Below are positions 37,511 to 45,656 of a stretch of DNA of 64,000 bases, piece by piece. The notes beneath the pieces were generated by a model, which did not search any database, was not told the origin of the DNA, and worked only from the letters and a program-made list of their open reading frames with translations. Location: NCBI RefSeq assembly GCF_036687315.1, contig NZ_CP144683.1, positions 2,674,001-2,738,000 on the forward strand, written 5' to 3'. Position 1 is the stretch's first letter, and each line of letters opens with the position of its first letter. The DNA comes from Sphingopyxis sp. TUF1. Its GTDB lineage: Bacteria > Pseudomonadota > Alphaproteobacteria > Sphingomonadales > Sphingomonadaceae. The position numbers and the translations under genes are program-made.

Positions 37511-37738
37511 ATGAAAAAAGACATTCACCCCGACTATCACATGATCACGGTCAAGATGACCGATGGCACCGAATATCAGACGCGCTCGACCTGGGGCAGC
37601 GAAGGCGACGTGATGACGCTCGAAATCGACCCGACCGCCCACCCGGCATGGACCGGCGGTCAGGGCCGTATGCTCGATGCGGGCGGCCAGGTTGCCAAGT
37701 TCAACAAGCGTTTCGGCGGGCTTACCCTCAAGCGTTGA
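37511..37738 (+). CDS. rpmE: 50S ribosomal protein L31, cysteine-free
   Basis: The 75-residue protein matches bacterial L31 (M-K-K-D-I-H-P start, F-N-K-R-F-G near the end). It has no Cys at all, so it is the zinc-independent form. The ATG has GGAGCCAAGAG upstream. A two-stage hairpin lies after it, shared with the convergent glpK. Confidence 0.93.
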   Translation: MKKDIHPDYHMITVKMTDGTEYQTRSTWGSEGDVMTLEIDPTAHPAWTGGQGRMLDAGGQVAKFNKRFGGLTLKR

Positions 37739-37746
37739 GGCTTATG

Positions 37747-37777
37747 ATCCTCCCCATCGCTTCGCGACAGGGAGGAT
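37747..37777. terminator. Bidirectional hairpin between rpmE and glpK
   Basis: ATCCTCCC and GGGAGGAT arms close a loop that can itself fold (TCGC/GCGA). It is near the stops of two convergent genes (9 bp past rpmE; 5 bp before the glpK end). Confidence 0.55.
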
Positions 37778-37781
37778 GGCC

Positions 37782-39254
37782 CTACTCCAAAACCTTCGCA
37801 AGCGCGCTTTGCCAGCCGGCAAGGCGCGTTTTGCGTTTGGCCGCATCCAGCGCGGGTGTGAAGCGCGTCGCAGTGCCGCGCATCGCCTGCGCCGCGCTCG
37901 CGAGATCGGGATAAAGCCCCGCGCCCGTTGCGGCGAGCATTGCTGCGCCCAGCGCGGTGCTCTCCACGAAATCGGGCCGCTCGACGGTCAGGTCTAGCAT
38001 GTCGGCGAGATCCTGCGCCATCCAGTCGTTCGCCGCCATGCCGCCGTCGATGCGCAGTTCGGCCCAATCGACACCGTCCGCGGCGAACGCGGATTTCAGG
38101 TCATGCGCCTGATAGGCCTGCGCCTCCAGCGCCGCGCGCGCGACGTGAGCCCTGGTGCTCGCAAAACTCAGGCCGGAGAGCGCCCCGAGCGCATCGGGCC
38201 GCCAGTGCGGCGCGCCCAGCCCGGTGAGGGCAGGGACCAGATACACACCGCCATTGTCCGCAACCGACCGCGCCAGCCCCTCGCTCTCGCCCGCATTGGC
38301 GAGCAGGCCGAGCCCATCGCGCAGCCATTTGATGAGACTGCCCGCAACGAACACCGATCCTTCGAGCGCATAGGAGCGCACATCGCCCTCCTGCACCAGC
38401 ACCGTCGCGAGCAGGCGATTCGATGAGTGCGGCCGCGCGGTCCCGCTCGCCGACAGGACGAAGGCGCCAGTGCCGAAGGTCGCCTTGGTCTGTCCGGGCG
38501 CGTGGCACGCCTGTCCGATCGTCGCCGCCTGCTGATCGCCTGCCATGCCGCAAATCGGGATCGAACCACCGAACAGCTCGGGGTCGGTCGTCCCGACGCT
38601 GGTCGTGCATCCTGTGATTTCGGGGAGCAGTGCCAAGGGGACGCCCAGCAGGTCGCACAGCCCCGCGTCCCAACCGCCCGCTCCATTGATGTCCATGAGT
38701 GACGTGCGCGACGCATTGGTCGCATCGCTGACATGCACCCCGCGGGTCAGGCGATAGACCAGATAGGATTCGATCGTCCCCACCGCGAGCCGCTCGCCCG
38801 CTTCGCGCAGTTGCGGCCAGTGCTTCAGCGCCCAGCCGATCTTGCTCCCCGAAAAATACGGGTCGAGGAGCAGCCCGGATTTCGCCTGCACGGCGGCTTC
38901 GTGTCCGGCCTCTTTCAGTTCGGCGCAGTCAGCGGCGGTGCGCCGGTCCTGCCACACGATTGCGGGCGCCAGCGGTTCGCCGGTCGTGCGGTCCCAAAAC
39001 ACCACGGTTTCACGCTGGTTGGTAATCCCGATCGCTGCGATCCGGTCCGCGCCCCCGGCTTTATCGATCATCGCGCGGGTGCAGGCGAGCGTGGCTTGCC
39101 AAATTTCGGCAGCGTCATGTTCGACCAGCCCGGGGGCAGGGTAATGCTGGCGAATTTCGCGCTGCGCGCTCCCCAGTGGCGTCCCGTCGGCGGCGAACAG
39201 CATCGTACGGGTCGAGGTCGTGCCCTCGTCGATAACGATGATCTTCTCTGGCAT
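37782..39254 (-). CDS. glpK: Glycerol kinase
   Basis: The 490-residue FGGY-family kinase phosphorylates glycerol to glycerol 3-phosphate. Seen: I-V-I-D-E-G-T-T-S-T-R near residues 5-15, N-Q-R-E-T near 78, and G-G-V-Y-L-V-P-A-L-T-G-L-G-A-P-H and D-G-G-M-A-A-N in the C-terminal half. The start is at 39254 because the upstream frame is only repeat sequence. No glpF or glpD is nearby. It is convergent with rpmE. Confidence 0.93.
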   Translation of the reverse strand: MPEKIIVIDEGTTSTRTMLFAADGTPLGSAQREIRQHYPAPGLVEHDAAEIWQATLACTRAMIDKAGGADRIAAIGITNQRETVVFWDRTTGEPLAPAIVWQDRRTAADCAELKEAGHEAAVQAKSGLLLDPYFSGSKIGWALKHWPQLREAGERLAVGTIESYLVYRLTRGVHVSDATNASRTSLMDINGAGGWDAGLCDLLGVPLALLPEITGCTTSVGTTDPELFGGSIPICGMAGDQQAATIGQACHAPGQTKATFGTGAFVLSASGTARPHSSNRLLATVLVQEGDVRSYALEGSVFVAGSLIKWLRDGLGLLANAGESEGLARSVADNGGVYLVPALTGLGAPHWRPDALGALSGLSFASTRAHVARAALEAQAYQAHDLKSAFAADGVDWAELRIDGGMAANDWMAQDLADMLDLTVERPDFVESTALGAAMLAATGAGLYPDLASAAQAMRGTATRFTPALDAAKRKTRLAGWQSALAKVLE

Positions 39255-39268
39255 ACGCGCCCTCTTCT

Positions 39269-39357
39269 CCGTTCGCCCTGAGCTTGTCGAAGGGCCGTTC
39301 TTCCTGCGTCGCACGGCAAATAGCAGGGCGGTGCTTTGACAAGCTCAGCACGAACGG
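39269..39357. repeat. CCGTTCGCCCTGAGC-type repeat, full copy
   Basis: The element starts CCGTTCGCCCTGAGCTTGTC and ends GACAAGCTCAGCACGAACGG, an imperfect 89-bp inverted repeat. A half-copy is at 16950-16985. Confidence 0.8.
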
Positions 39358-39436
39358 GTGGCGGGAGCAATCCTATGCGGCGCAATTATCTTGCAATATC
39401 GCGTAACCCATGCCATATGATTGTGCAGCGCAGCAT

Positions 39437-39590
39437 GGCGGGTCGTCCCGCCGCAACCACCGGCAGCGTGATTTTCCCGCCCGAGACAGGCGCGGGACGA
39501 GCCGGACTAGCGCTTTGTCCCCAGAGGCACCCTTTCACGCGGGTCGTTTCGAACCCGCGGCCCGTGCGCCGTCCGTTCGCAAGCGAACGG
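39437..39590 (+). promoter_or_regulatory. Three-hairpin leader of the DEAD-box helicase gene
   Basis: GGCGGG/CCCGCC (39437-39452, loop TCGT), CGCGGGT/ACCCGCG (39538-39559) and CCGTTCGC/GCGAACGG (39573-39590, 2-base loop) lie in succession, the last 34 bp before the start codon. If transcribed as a leader they could regulate the helicase mRNA; this is inference. Confidence 0.4.
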
Positions 39591-39623
39591 ATGTGCCTGC
39601 GCGTCGCTCTTTGTGAGTAATTT

Positions 39624-41003
39624 ATGACGACTTTCAACGACTTTGGCCTGCACGCTGACATCAATCGCGCGCTTGCCGCCAAGGATTATACCGTCCCGAC
39701 CCCGATCCAGACGCAGGCGATTCCGCCGCTGATGAAGGGCCGCGACCTGTGCGGTATCGCGCAGACCGGAACCGGCAAGACCGCCGGCTTCTCGCTGCCG
39801 TCGATCCATCACCTTCTGACCTATCCGCACCGCCCGACCCCGCGCGGTTGCCGGATGCTCGTGCTTGCGCCGACACGGGAACTCGCCGCGCAGATCGCGC
39901 AGAGCTGCCGCGACTATGGCCGCTTCACCAAGCTCAGCGTGTCGACCGTCTTCGGCGGCGTGCCGATCAACAAGCAGATCCGCGACCTTGCGCAGGGCGT
40001 CGACATCCTTGTCGCCACGCCGGGCCGCCTGCTCGACCTCATTGACCAGCGCGCGCTGCGCCTCGACGATGTCGAAATCTTCGTTCTCGACGAAGCCGAC
40101 CAGATGATGGACATGGGCTTCATCCATTCGCTGCGCCGCATCGCCAAGCTGCTGCCGTCGCGCCGCCAGAACCTCTTCTTCTCGGCGACGATGCCCAAGG
40201 AAATCGCGCACCTGGCCGAACAGTTCCTTGAGGATCCGGTGACCGTGTCGGTTACCCCGGCAGCAACGACGGTCGAAAAGATCCGCCAGTTTTCGACCTT
40301 CGTCGAACAGAAGGAAAAGCAGGCGCTGCTCCACGCGGTGATCGCCAGCGAGGACATCGACCGCGCGCTGATCTTCACCCGCACCAAGCATGGCGCCGAC
40401 CGCGTCGTGCGCCATCTGGCCGGCGCGAAGATCAAGGCGATGGCGATCCATGGCAACAAGAGTCAGTCGCAGCGCACCCACGCGCTGCAGGCGTTCCGAT
40501 CGGGCGAGATCAAACTGCTTGTCGCGACCGACATCGCCGCGCGCGGCATCGACGTGTCGGGCGTCAGCCATGTGATCAACTTCGAGATTCCGAACGTACC
40601 CGAACAATATGTCCACCGTATCGGCCGCACCGCGCGCGCCGGCGCCGAGGGCAAGGCGATCAGCTTCATCGCACCTGACGAGCGGCCGTACATGCGCGAT
40701 ATCGAGCGCGTGACGCGCAGCAAGTCCGAACCGATGCCGCTGCCCGAAAATTTCAACGAGATGGTGCGCAACCTGCCGAAGCCGGTCCAGCCGCCGCGCG
40801 ACACCGGCAGCCAGGGCCGCAACCCGCAGCGCCAGCGTGAGGAAGCGATGCGCGGCCGCGGTCCGGGCAAGCCGGGCGGCGATCGCGGCCCGCGTCGAGA
40901 CGGCGCGGCCGGCGAAGGCGCCGAAGGTCAGCGCAAGCGCCGCTTCCGTCCGCGCAACAAGAGCGTCGGCGCACACAAGGGTGCAGTGAAGCGTGTCGGT
41001 TGA
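39624..41003 (+). CDS. DEAD-box ATP-dependent RNA helicase (RhlE-like)
   Basis: The 459-residue protein unwinds RNA with ATP. Seen: Q-motif (F-x-L, P-T-P-I-Q-T-Q-A-I), motif I A-Q-T-G-T-G-K-T, Ia P-T-R-E-L-A, motif II V-L-D-E-A-D near residue 157, motif III S-A-T, and motif VI H-R-I-G-R-T-A-R. Beyond about residue 375 a Gly/Arg-rich basic tail (R-G-R-G-P-G-K-P-G-G) follows. A hairpin-rich leader precedes it. Assigned RhlE-like from motif wording, not tested. Confidence 0.88.
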   Translation: MTTFNDFGLHADINRALAAKDYTVPTPIQTQAIPPLMKGRDLCGIAQTGTGKTAGFSLPSIHHLLTYPHRPTPRGCRMLVLAPTRELAAQIAQSCRDYGRFTKLSVSTVFGGVPINKQIRDLAQGVDILVATPGRLLDLIDQRALRLDDVEIFVLDEADQMMDMGFIHSLRRIAKLLPSRRQNLFFSATMPKEIAHLAEQFLEDPVTVSVTPAATTVEKIRQFSTFVEQKEKQALLHAVIASEDIDRALIFTRTKHGADRVVRHLAGAKIKAMAIHGNKSQSQRTHALQAFRSGEIKLLVATDIAARGIDVSGVSHVINFEIPNVPEQYVHRIGRTARAGAEGKAISFIAPDERPYMRDIERVTRSKSEPMPLPENFNEMVRNLPKPVQPPRDTGSQGRNPQRQREEAMRGRGPGKPGGDRGPRRDGAAGEGAEGQRKRRFRPRNKSVGAHKGAVKRVG

Positions 41004-41010
41004 TTTAAAC

Positions 41011-41106
41011 CGTCATTGCGATGAGCGGAGCGACGCAGCAATTCCATGCGATCGGCCGTAGGTTGGGCTGATGGCTGGAGGCTGCTTCGCTCCGGGCGCA
41101 ATGACG
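41011..41106. repeat. GTCATTGCGAG-type dispersed repeat, copy 2
   Basis: The element starts CGTCATTGCGATGAGCGGAG and ends GGGCGCAATGACG. It begins 8 bp after the helicase stop. Confidence 0.75.
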
Positions 41107-41291
41107 CGCTGAAACTATTGACGCCAAGCGGGCACCTATTACCCTTGGAACCATATGGGGTGCAAAGGGCAGGGGATGACAGGCGTGGACACGGAACGAC
41201 TCATGGATCGCGCCAGAACCAACGCAAGGTCATCCGCGCCTCCTCGCTCGGCACCGTGCTTTCCGCGTCATCTTCGCGAAGGAAATTGTCA

Positions 41292-41831
41292 ATGACGCGT
41301 TGCTGGATGCCGGTCGGCGCATTGCTTCTGGCGGCGCTGTCGCCCGCCGTATCGGCACAAGAGGGCGAAAAATTCGACTGCGTTATCGCTGCCGTCCCTG
41401 CCGACAAGAAAGAAATGCTGGGCGCCGTGATGGGCGGCGCGGGGGATCAGGCAACGCAGGAGGCGCTGTTCAAGGAGCTCGCCACCATCACCGATGGCTG
41501 CGTCGCGCGCTTTGGCATTACGGACGAACAAAAGGGTCATTATTTCGATTACAGCCTTGCGCGGATTTCGCGCGAATGGCTGGCGGTCGATATCGCGACA
41601 TTTAACCTTGCACCCGGCGTCGTCGACCGCGCGCTCGATTTCGGGCCCGCAGGAGTGAACCCCGACCTGTCGAGCGACATGAGCGAGGAGCAGATCATGA
41701 AGATCGTCCAGGCTTATGTCGAGGCAGGCGTCGACATCGAAAAGGTCGATACGGCGGTCTGGGAAAAGGTCGGCGCCTACGCCGCCGCAACGTCGATCTA
41801 CTGGAACAAGCGCAAGCTGCTTCCGTTCTGA
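41292..41831 (+). CDS. Small secreted hypothetical protein
   Basis: The 179-residue protein has a signal peptide (residues 1-21, ending A-V-S-A-Q-E) and a mature part with two Cys (D-C-V and G-C-V). It looks helical and acidic and has no family I recognise. The ATG at 41292 is chosen for the export signal; longer upstream readings are not signal-like. It is flanked by copies 2 and 3 of the GTCATTGCGAG repeat, and is followed by the ZnuD-like gene on the other strand. Confidence 0.62.
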   Translation: MTRCWMPVGALLLAALSPAVSAQEGEKFDCVIAAVPADKKEMLGAVMGGAGDQATQEALFKELATITDGCVARFGITDEQKGHYFDYSLARISREWLAVDIATFNLAPGVVDRALDFGPAGVNPDLSSDMSEEQIMKIVQAYVEAGVDIEKVDTAVWEKVGAYAAATSIYWNKRKLLPF

Positions 41832-41858
41832 AGATTGATCGGAACCCGATGCTAGTCT

Positions 41859-41940
41859 CGTCATTGCGAGCAGCGAAGCGACGCGGCAATCCAGAATATT
41901 GCAAGCCGCCCTGGATTGCCTCGCTTTGCTCGCAATGACG
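41859..41940. repeat. GTCATTGCGAG-type dispersed repeat, copy 3
   Basis: CGTCATTGCGAGCAGCG ... GCTCGCAATGACG, an inverted repeat of ~82 bp between two convergent genes. Confidence 0.85.
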
Positions 41941-41961
41941 CGCCTGCTTTAAGCCTGGCGG

Positions 41962-44082
41962 TCAGAAGCTCGCACGCGCCGTCAAACGGATATCGCGGCC
42001 CGCCAGCGGCACATAATCCTTGGTGAAGCTCGCGTGGCGCCGCGCCTCGACGTCGAAGATATTGTTCGCGGCGAGGCTGAGCGTCAGGTTGCGGCTGTCG
42101 GGCAGCGGGCGCCAGCTGATCGACGCATTGACCAGCGTAAAGCCCTTGGTCGGCGTCTCGAACGGCGCGATGCGCGTCTGGCCGTCGCTCCATTCGACTT
42201 CGGCGCGCGCGTCGATCCGATCGCCCTGCGCTTCGAGCCCGCCGAGTATACGCAGCGGCGGGATGCGCGGAGCGTGCTGGTCGAGCCCGCCCTTGATCTT
42301 CGCGCGCGTCATGTCGGCTGTCGCATCGGCGACGATGTTGAATCCGCCGATCTGCGCGAGCCGCGCGCTCGCCTCGGCCTCGAAACCCCAGACGCGAGCG
42401 TCGCGCTGGAAATATTGGAAGACAGGAAGTTCATCCTCTTCGGCGCCGGTCGCGTTCGAATAGATGAAATTGTCGAACCAGTTCGAATAGGCGGCGACGC
42501 TGAGGTTGAAGCCGTCGGTCTTGAACTTGAAAGACGCCTCCGCGCCCCAGCTCGCTTCGCGCTTCAGATTGGGATCGCCCACCTCGAACGATTGGGTCGC
42601 GATATGGGGGCCGTTCGAAAAAAGCTCCTCGGCCGACGGTGCGCGCACCGCGCGCGCGACCGAGACGCCGAATTTGACGCCGTCAGCGACTTCGTAATTG
42701 GCGCCAAGCGCGCCCGAGAAGGTGTCGAAATTACGCTCGATGCCGAGCGTCGGCGCGCGGACATTGGTGCTTTCAAAGCGTACTGCGGCCTCGAGACCCA
42801 GCGGGCCCGCCTGAAACTCCTGTAGGGTGAACAGCGCGAACTGGTCAGTCAGGTTACGCGGCACGAACGCTTCGGCGCCGATCGCATTGAAATCGCGGTG
42901 GCTGTATTGCACACCGCTGGCGCCGCGCCAGCCGCCACGGTCGTTCTGGGCCAGCTCAAGCCGCCCTTCGATGCCCTGATTGGTGAAGACGGTGCCAACC
43001 TCGTCGCCCTCGAACTCAGTATGTTCATAGTCGGCGTAGCCGGCCCGGATGCGCAGCTTGTCGAAGAAGCCGTCGCCCATTTCGACCTCGCCGCGAAGGT
43101 CGGCGCGCCATTGGGTTAGGCCGATGGTTACCGGACTTTCACCATGGTCGTCGCCTTCGTCTTCCTCGCCCTCTTCATGGTGATGCCCGGTGCCGGGACG
43201 CGAGGGGACGCCGTAATTGCTGTCATAATAGCTCACAGAAAGGCCAAGCTGGCCGCCGTCGTTGATGAGCGACAGGCCGCCCGCGGCGGTCCAGGTCTCG
43301 CTGGCAGTGTTGGCGACCTTGCCGCGCGAACCCGCCTGTTCGGTGAGTTCGGCGGCTTCGTCGGCATGGCCTTCTTCTGCTTCTTCGGCGGCGAGGTCGA
43401 GCAGTTCGGCGCGCAGTCCGGGCGCATAGACAAAGCCGCCGCTGCGCACATCGTCGGTTTTGCGCCAGCTGCCATCGAAATGCGCGACGAGCTGGGATGA
43501 AAGCGCGATGTCGATCGAGCCCCCCACATTGCGATCGTCGGCGGCGGTCGCATAGCCGCCGATCGCGTCGATGTGGACATGGTCTTCGGGCACCTTGCGC
43601 GGGATCCGGCGGTCGAACAGGTTGACCGCGCCGCCGATCGCCTGGCTGCCGAACAGCAGCACGGCGGGGCCGCGCAGGATTTCGATCCGCTCGACGGTGA
43701 GCGGATCGATCGTCACCGCATGGTCGGCCGACGTATTCGATACGTCGATCGAGCCGATCCCGTCGGTCAGCACACGCACGCGCTCGCCGGAAAAGCCGCG
43801 CAGCACGGGGCGCGAGGCGCCGGGCGTGAAACTCGTTGCCGACACGCCTGCCTGCCGCGTCAGGCTGTCGCCGATCTGGCCGCGGATGTCGCGCGCCAGC
43901 TCGTCGCCTTCGAGAACCGAAACATTGCCCAGGATATCGAGGCTGCGGACATAGGGGGCGGTCACAATGATCGGTTCGCCGGTGTGGACATCGTCGTCGC
44001 TGCCCGCGGTGCGATCCTGCGCGAAGGCGGGCGCCGAAAGGATGAGGGCGAGGGTGAAACCGGCGGAAGAGAGCAAGCGCAT
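41962..44082 (-). CDS. TonB-dependent receptor, ZnuD-like
   Basis: The 706-residue outer-membrane receptor has a signal peptide (1-21, ending A-F-A-Q), a plug domain (V-L-E-G-D-E-L-A, R-P-V-L-R-G-F-S-G-E-R-V, R-G-P-A-V-L-L-F-G-S) and a beta-barrel ending in F. A His/Glu/Asp-rich loop (G-H-H-H-E-E-G-E-E-D-E-G-D-D-H-G near residues 300-315) and another acidic stretch (A-A-E-E-A-E-E-G-H-A) resemble the metal-catching loops of the ZnuD zinc receptor. The zinc role is an inference. Confidence 0.8.
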   Translation of the reverse strand: MRLLSSAGFTLALILSAPAFAQDRTAGSDDDVHTGEPIIVTAPYVRSLDILGNVSVLEGDELARDIRGQIGDSLTRQAGVSATSFTPGASRPVLRGFSGERVRVLTDGIGSIDVSNTSADHAVTIDPLTVERIEILRGPAVLLFGSQAIGGAVNLFDRRIPRKVPEDHVHIDAIGGYATAADDRNVGGSIDIALSSQLVAHFDGSWRKTDDVRSGGFVYAPGLRAELLDLAAEEAEEGHADEAAELTEQAGSRGKVANTASETWTAAGGLSLINDGGQLGLSVSYYDSNYGVPSRPGTGHHHEEGEEDEGDDHGESPVTIGLTQWRADLRGEVEMGDGFFDKLRIRAGYADYEHTEFEGDEVGTVFTNQGIEGRLELAQNDRGGWRGASGVQYSHRDFNAIGAEAFVPRNLTDQFALFTLQEFQAGPLGLEAAVRFESTNVRAPTLGIERNFDTFSGALGANYEVADGVKFGVSVARAVRAPSAEELFSNGPHIATQSFEVGDPNLKREASWGAEASFKFKTDGFNLSVAAYSNWFDNFIYSNATGAEEDELPVFQYFQRDARVWGFEAEASARLAQIGGFNIVADATADMTRAKIKGGLDQHAPRIPPLRILGGLEAQGDRIDARAEVEWSDGQTRIAPFETPTKGFTLVNASISWRPLPDSRNLTLSLAANNIFDVEARRHASFTKDYVPLAGRDIRLTARASF

Positions 44083-44123
44083 GGAACGGGAGAATCCTGA
44101 TTGATGGGGGCAATGACATGTGC

Positions 44124-44139
44124 CAGTAATGATATACTG
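44124..44139. promoter_or_regulatory. Palindrome before the ZnuD-like gene (possible Zur/Fur site)
   Basis: CAGTA at 44124-44128 and TACTG at 44135-44139 face each other over a 6-bp AT-rich centre, 42 bp before the ZnuD-like start. It is short and may be chance. Confidence 0.25.
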
Positions 44140-44277
44140 TCACAATGACAAGCCCGTTTGACCCGGCGATCGGTCGTTGGTCGGCCTCGACTGTCCCTTC
44201 GTCGACAAACTCCCGTCATCGGCGAGGCAAGCGAAGCTGTCTTGCAGCGTCCGGAGCGGCGCCCTAGATCAACGGAC

Positions 44278-45258
44278 ATGACCATTGCCAAAACCAGCCT
44301 GGACCTGATCGGCAATACGCCGCTCGTCCTGCTCAAGGGCCCCAGCGAAGCGACCGGCTGCGAAATCTGGGGCAAATGCGAATTTGCCAATCCCGGCGGA
44401 TCGGTGAAGGATCGCGCCGCGCTCTATATCGTTCGCGATGCCGAAGCGAATGGCAGCCTGGCGCCCGGCGGCACGATCGTGGAAGGGACGGCGGGCAATA
44501 CGGGTATTGGGCTGGCGCTCGTCGGCAATGCGCTCGGCTATAAGACAATCATCGTCATGCCGGACAATCAGAGCGCCGAGAAGATGGCGACGATCCGGGC
44601 ACTGGGCGCCGAACTGGTGCTCGTGCCGCCGGCGCCCTTTGCCAACCCCGGCCATTTCGTCCACACCTCGCGCCGCATCGCCGAGGAAACCGACAATGCG
44701 ATCTGGGCCAACCAGTTCGACAATATCGCCAACCGCAAGGCGCATGTGTGCGGCACCGCCGAGGAAATCTGGGAGCAGATGGAGGGGCGGATCGACGGCT
44801 TCACCTGTGCTGCAGGCACCGGCGGGACGATCGCCGGGACGGGGCTGGGGTTGAAAGCCAGGGATCCCGACATCACCGTCGCGCTGACCGATCCGCACGG
44901 CGCAGGCCTCTACAATTATTACCAGTGCGGCGAGCTGAAGGCCGAAGGATCGAGCGTCGCCGAAGGGATCGGGCAAAACCGCATCACGGCGAACCTCGAC
45001 GGTGCACCGATCGATACGCAGTTCCGGATTTCGGACGCAGAAGGCCTCGCTGTCGTGCGCCGGCTGCTCGATGAGGAGGGGTTGTGCCTTGGCCTCTCGT
45101 CGGGGATCAATGTCGCGGGCGCGATGGCGCTGGCGCGGCAACTGGGGCCGGGGAAGCGCATCGCAACCATCTTGTGCGACAGCGGATTTCGCTATCTCTC
45201 GACGCTGTACAACCCCGAATGGCTGGCAGCCAAGGGACTGGCAGAGGCAGCGGCATGA
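44278..45258 (+). CDS. cysK: Cysteine synthase A family (PLP)
   Basis: The 326-residue PLP enzyme should make cysteine from O-acetylserine and sulfide. Seen: catalytic Lys in P-G-G-S-V-K-D-R-A-A (residues 38-47), the substrate loop V-E-G-T-A-G-N-T-G-I-G-L, the cofactor phosphate loop C-A-A-G-T-G-G-T-I-A-G-T, and the C-terminal S-S-G-I-N-V-A. The ATG at 44278 suits the fold. It overlaps the next gene by 4 bp. Cystathionine beta-synthase-like function is possible but less likely. Confidence 0.88.
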   Translation: MTIAKTSLDLIGNTPLVLLKGPSEATGCEIWGKCEFANPGGSVKDRAALYIVRDAEANGSLAPGGTIVEGTAGNTGIGLALVGNALGYKTIIVMPDNQSAEKMATIRALGAELVLVPPAPFANPGHFVHTSRRIAEETDNAIWANQFDNIANRKAHVCGTAEEIWEQMEGRIDGFTCAAGTGGTIAGTGLGLKARDPDITVALTDPHGAGLYNYYQCGELKAEGSSVAEGIGQNRITANLDGAPIDTQFRISDAEGLAVVRRLLDEEGLCLGLSSGINVAGAMALARQLGPGKRIATILCDSGFRYLSTLYNPEWLAAKGLAEAAA

Positions 45259-45656
45259 GCGTACGCATCGACAAGAATAGCCCGTCGCCGCTTGGACAGC
45301 CGCCCGCGGCGCCGCCCGAACCGCCGGCGCACGATACGATGCGCCGTCTGCAGATCGGCATCGCCGGGGTGCTGACCGTGCTTCTGCTCGTCGGTATGGC
45401 GGGACTGATCGGCGATCGCGCGCGCGAGCAGGTTGAACGCGCCGACGCAGTGAGCAGCGAAATCAAAACGCCGGGTACCGATAAGGCCGGCGGCGCACCG
45501 CTCGAAGAACTGGGCGTGCAGCCCGTGTCGCCGTCGTCGAAGGACGAGAATGCCGACACGTCGGTCAAGGTGCCGCAGGCGGTGGCGCCGGCGGCGACGG
45601 TCCCCGACCTCGAGCCCGATCCCGAACTCGAACGCGCGCGCCAGTCGGCGCCGTGA
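45255..45656 (+). CDS. Small single-TM protein of unknown function
   Basis: The 133-residue protein has a Pro-rich N-terminal part (residues 10-27), one membrane helix (about 35-52, I-A-G-V-L-T-V-L-L-L-V-G-M-A-G-L-I) and a polar periplasmic tail rich in Pro, Ser and acidic residues. It overlaps cysK (ATGA) and the next gene (GTGA), so the three are one operon. Function unknown; no family recognised. Confidence 0.7.
   Translation: MSVRIDKNSPSPLGQPPAAPPEPPAHDTMRRLQIGIAGVLTVLLLVGMAGLIGDRAREQVERADAVSSEIKTPGTDKAGGAPLEELGVQPVSPSSKDENADTSVKVPQAVAPAATVPDLEPDPELERARQSAP

Larger units (their letters stand above)
39255..39623. other. Upstream region of helicase gene with repeat and hairpins
   Basis: 369 bp between divergent glpK and the helicase gene. 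It holds the CCGTTCGCCCTGAGC repeat copy (39269-39357), then three simple hairpins (39437-39452, 39538-39559, 39573-39590). No gene is seen in it. Confidence 0.6.

Noticed and set aside
41011..41291. A longer start of the secreted protein inside the repeat region
   Set aside because: The added residues are not conserved-looking and would hide the signal peptide.
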